Assembly (NCBI RefSeq): GCF_030815855.1
Contig: NZ_JAUSXG010000001.1
Span: forward strand, 2,728,001 to 2,792,000
Direction of reading: 5' to 3'
Source of the DNA: Variovorax paradoxus
GTDB lineage: Bacteria; Pseudomonadota; Gammaproteobacteria; Burkholderiales; Burkholderiaceae_C
Length of the DNA stretch: 64,000 nt
A program made the position numbers and the translations under genes. Numbering within the stretch: position 1 is the first letter of the stretch; every line of letters starts with the position of its first letter. A model generated the notes under the pieces. The model had not been told where the DNA came from and ran no database searches. It saw only the letters and a list, made by a program, of their open reading frames with translations. Positions 60,841 to 64,000 of the stretch are shown here, one piece after another.

Positions 60841-61710
60841 TCAGACGAGTGTGCGTCCGGTCAGCCGGCTCAGGATGGCGAGCGGGCTCGAATCCGGATT
60901 GTATTGCTTCGACGCGTCCAGATGAAGGGTCTGCTCGAGCATGTACTGGCCCGCCATCACGGCATGCGAGGTCTGGTCGGAGAAGCACACCCACACCGAG
61001 CCGGGCGGGAACTTGGCAGTTTCCTGTGGCGAATTTTCCTGGTACGCCATGTCCGACTTCATGCCGTCGTGCAGCTGAAGCATCAGGTGGTCGTACTCGC
61101 TGCGGAACGACTTGGTGACGTGCAGTGCCTGCAGCAGCTTGGCCTGCCAGCGCACATAAGGCTTGGCGCGCGGAAGAAAGCGTTTGGCGACGTCCTCGAA
61201 GGGCTCGCCCACGCGCCACACGCGCGGCGCGCCATCGGGATTCACGTTGGTGAACACACGCAGGATGCGCTCGCCGTAGTTGGGCCGCGACGGAAATGCA
61301 TCCACGTGCAGCCGCCGGTCGTCGGCGCGCCACGACTGCACGCGCGTCTCGACCTGAGCCGGCCGGTAGCTGGTCGGCGCGAGCCGCAAGGCCGGCGTGT
61401 AGTGCGGCAATAGCCCATGGATGAGCTGCTGCGCCTGCGCCCGGAATCGCCCCACCATCGCCGCTGCCGTGCGCTGCACTGCCTCGTCGCCGACCGCGCC
61501 CTTGAGCTTGCCGTGGGCGTCGAGGCTGATGTTGCGCACGTCGGGCGACAGCAGGCTGGGCGTCAGCAGGCTGCGCTCTTCAGCCAGCAGCTCGAAGCCC
61601 AGGCGCGGAAAGTACAGCACCTTGCCGGACTCCAGCGCCGCGATCCACGCCTCATTGGGCGTGGCCGCGCTCCAGTCGCGGAGGTCCAGTTCGACGAGCT
61701 GGGTTTCCAT
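60841..61710 (-). CDS. Kdo hydroxylase-like Fe(II)/2-oxoglutarate dioxygenase
   Basis: A 289-residue protein of the Kdo hydroxylase (KdoO) family. H135-x-D137 in LHVDAFPSRPNYGERIL and a later SHAVMAGQYMLEQT supply the iron facial triad; RVFTNVNPDGAPRVWRVGEPF and DHLMLQLHDGMKSD are family features. Known members hydroxylate Kdo in lipopolysaccharide to Ko after its transfer. The gene is between carB and greA on the same strand, 16 bases after the carB stop. Lipid A/Kdo genes lpxK and kdsB lie elsewhere in the window. Confidence 0.85.
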   Translation of the reverse strand: METQLVELDLRDWSAATPNEAWIAALESGKVLYFPRLGFELLAEERSLLTPSLLSPDVRNISLDAHGKLKGAVGDEAVQRTAAAMVGRFRAQAQQLIHGLLPHYTPALRLAPTSYRPAQVETRVQSWRADDRRLHVDAFPSRPNYGERILRVFTNVNPDGAPRVWRVGEPFEDVAKRFLPRAKPYVRWQAKLLQALHVTKSFRSEYDHLMLQLHDGMKSDMAYQENSPQETAKFPPGSVWVCFSDQTSHAVMAGQYMLEQTLHLDASKQYNPDSSPLAILSRLTGRTLV

Positions 61711-61726
61711 GGCACTCAGGCTCGGC

Positions 61727-64000
<2,274 letters not shown>

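Overview
This 64 kb window reads as chromosomal DNA of a high-GC betaproteobacterium of the Comamonadaceae. A Variovorax-like organism is my best inference from protein sequences and from gene orders such as exbB-exbD-lpxK-ycaR-kdsB-adk and yhbY/rlmE-ftsH-folP-glmM. I see no insertion sequence, prophage, CRISPR array, tRNA or rRNA. Coding density is very high, with many ATGA/GTGA overlaps between neighbouring genes.

Layout. (1) 1-11528: most of an aryl polyene/xanthomonadin-type pigment cluster. Three plus-strand genes (partial chorismatase, lysophospholipid-type acyltransferase, GT2 glycosyltransferase) converge on a ten-gene minus-strand operon read from an ACP to a FabG-like reductase. The ketosynthases must lie left of the window. 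(2) 11630-15453: a HerA-like ATPase (DUF853), an ECF sigma factor with an NrsF-type membrane anti-sigma, and two small divergent envelope genes. (3) 15568-26477: a probable pyrimidine salvage and catabolism island. It holds a GTP-cyclohydrolase-II-like Urc1, a DUF1688 Urc4 and uracil phosphoribosyltransferase, then a BMP-type nucleoside ABC importer, a predicted lipoprotein nucleosidase, a small secreted protein and a cytosine-deaminase-like amidohydrolase. (4) 26526-38303: housekeeping genes (GNAT, DUF3574 lipoprotein, sbcB, cardiolipin synthase, clpA, clpS, icd, two small secreted Lys/Ala-rich proteins, DUF192, sodB, xseA). (5) 38617-42513: exbB-exbD-lpxK-ycaR-kdsB-adk. (6) 42568-45927: L-asparaginase diverging from lexA over a double SOS box, a small gene with its own SOS-like box, and a D-2-hydroxyacid dehydrogenase. 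(7) 45988-52846: an MFS transporter with a frameshift, then a fatty/aromatic acyl-CoA module (3-hydroxyacyl-CoA dehydrogenase, enoyl-CoA hydratase, Crp/Fnr regulator, frameshifted phosphotransferase, acyl-CoA dehydrogenase). (8) 52929-64000: GNAT, glmM, folP, ftsH, rlmE, yhbY, a glycosyltransferase, DUF4149, greA, a Kdo hydroxylase and the 3' two thirds of carB.

The most interesting parts are the Urc/nucleoside island with its apparently extracytoplasmic nucleosidase, and several regulatory patterns. These are an ECF promoter motif that conflicts with the longest sigma-factor start, a 12-bp direct repeat at 23-bp spacing upstream of icd, a cluster of DnaA-box-like sequences before exbB, an SOS-like box before the gene after lexA, and an inverted repeat pair that carries the Shine-Dalgarno of an ABC gene. 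Family assignments come from recognising motifs by eye; no database search was run.
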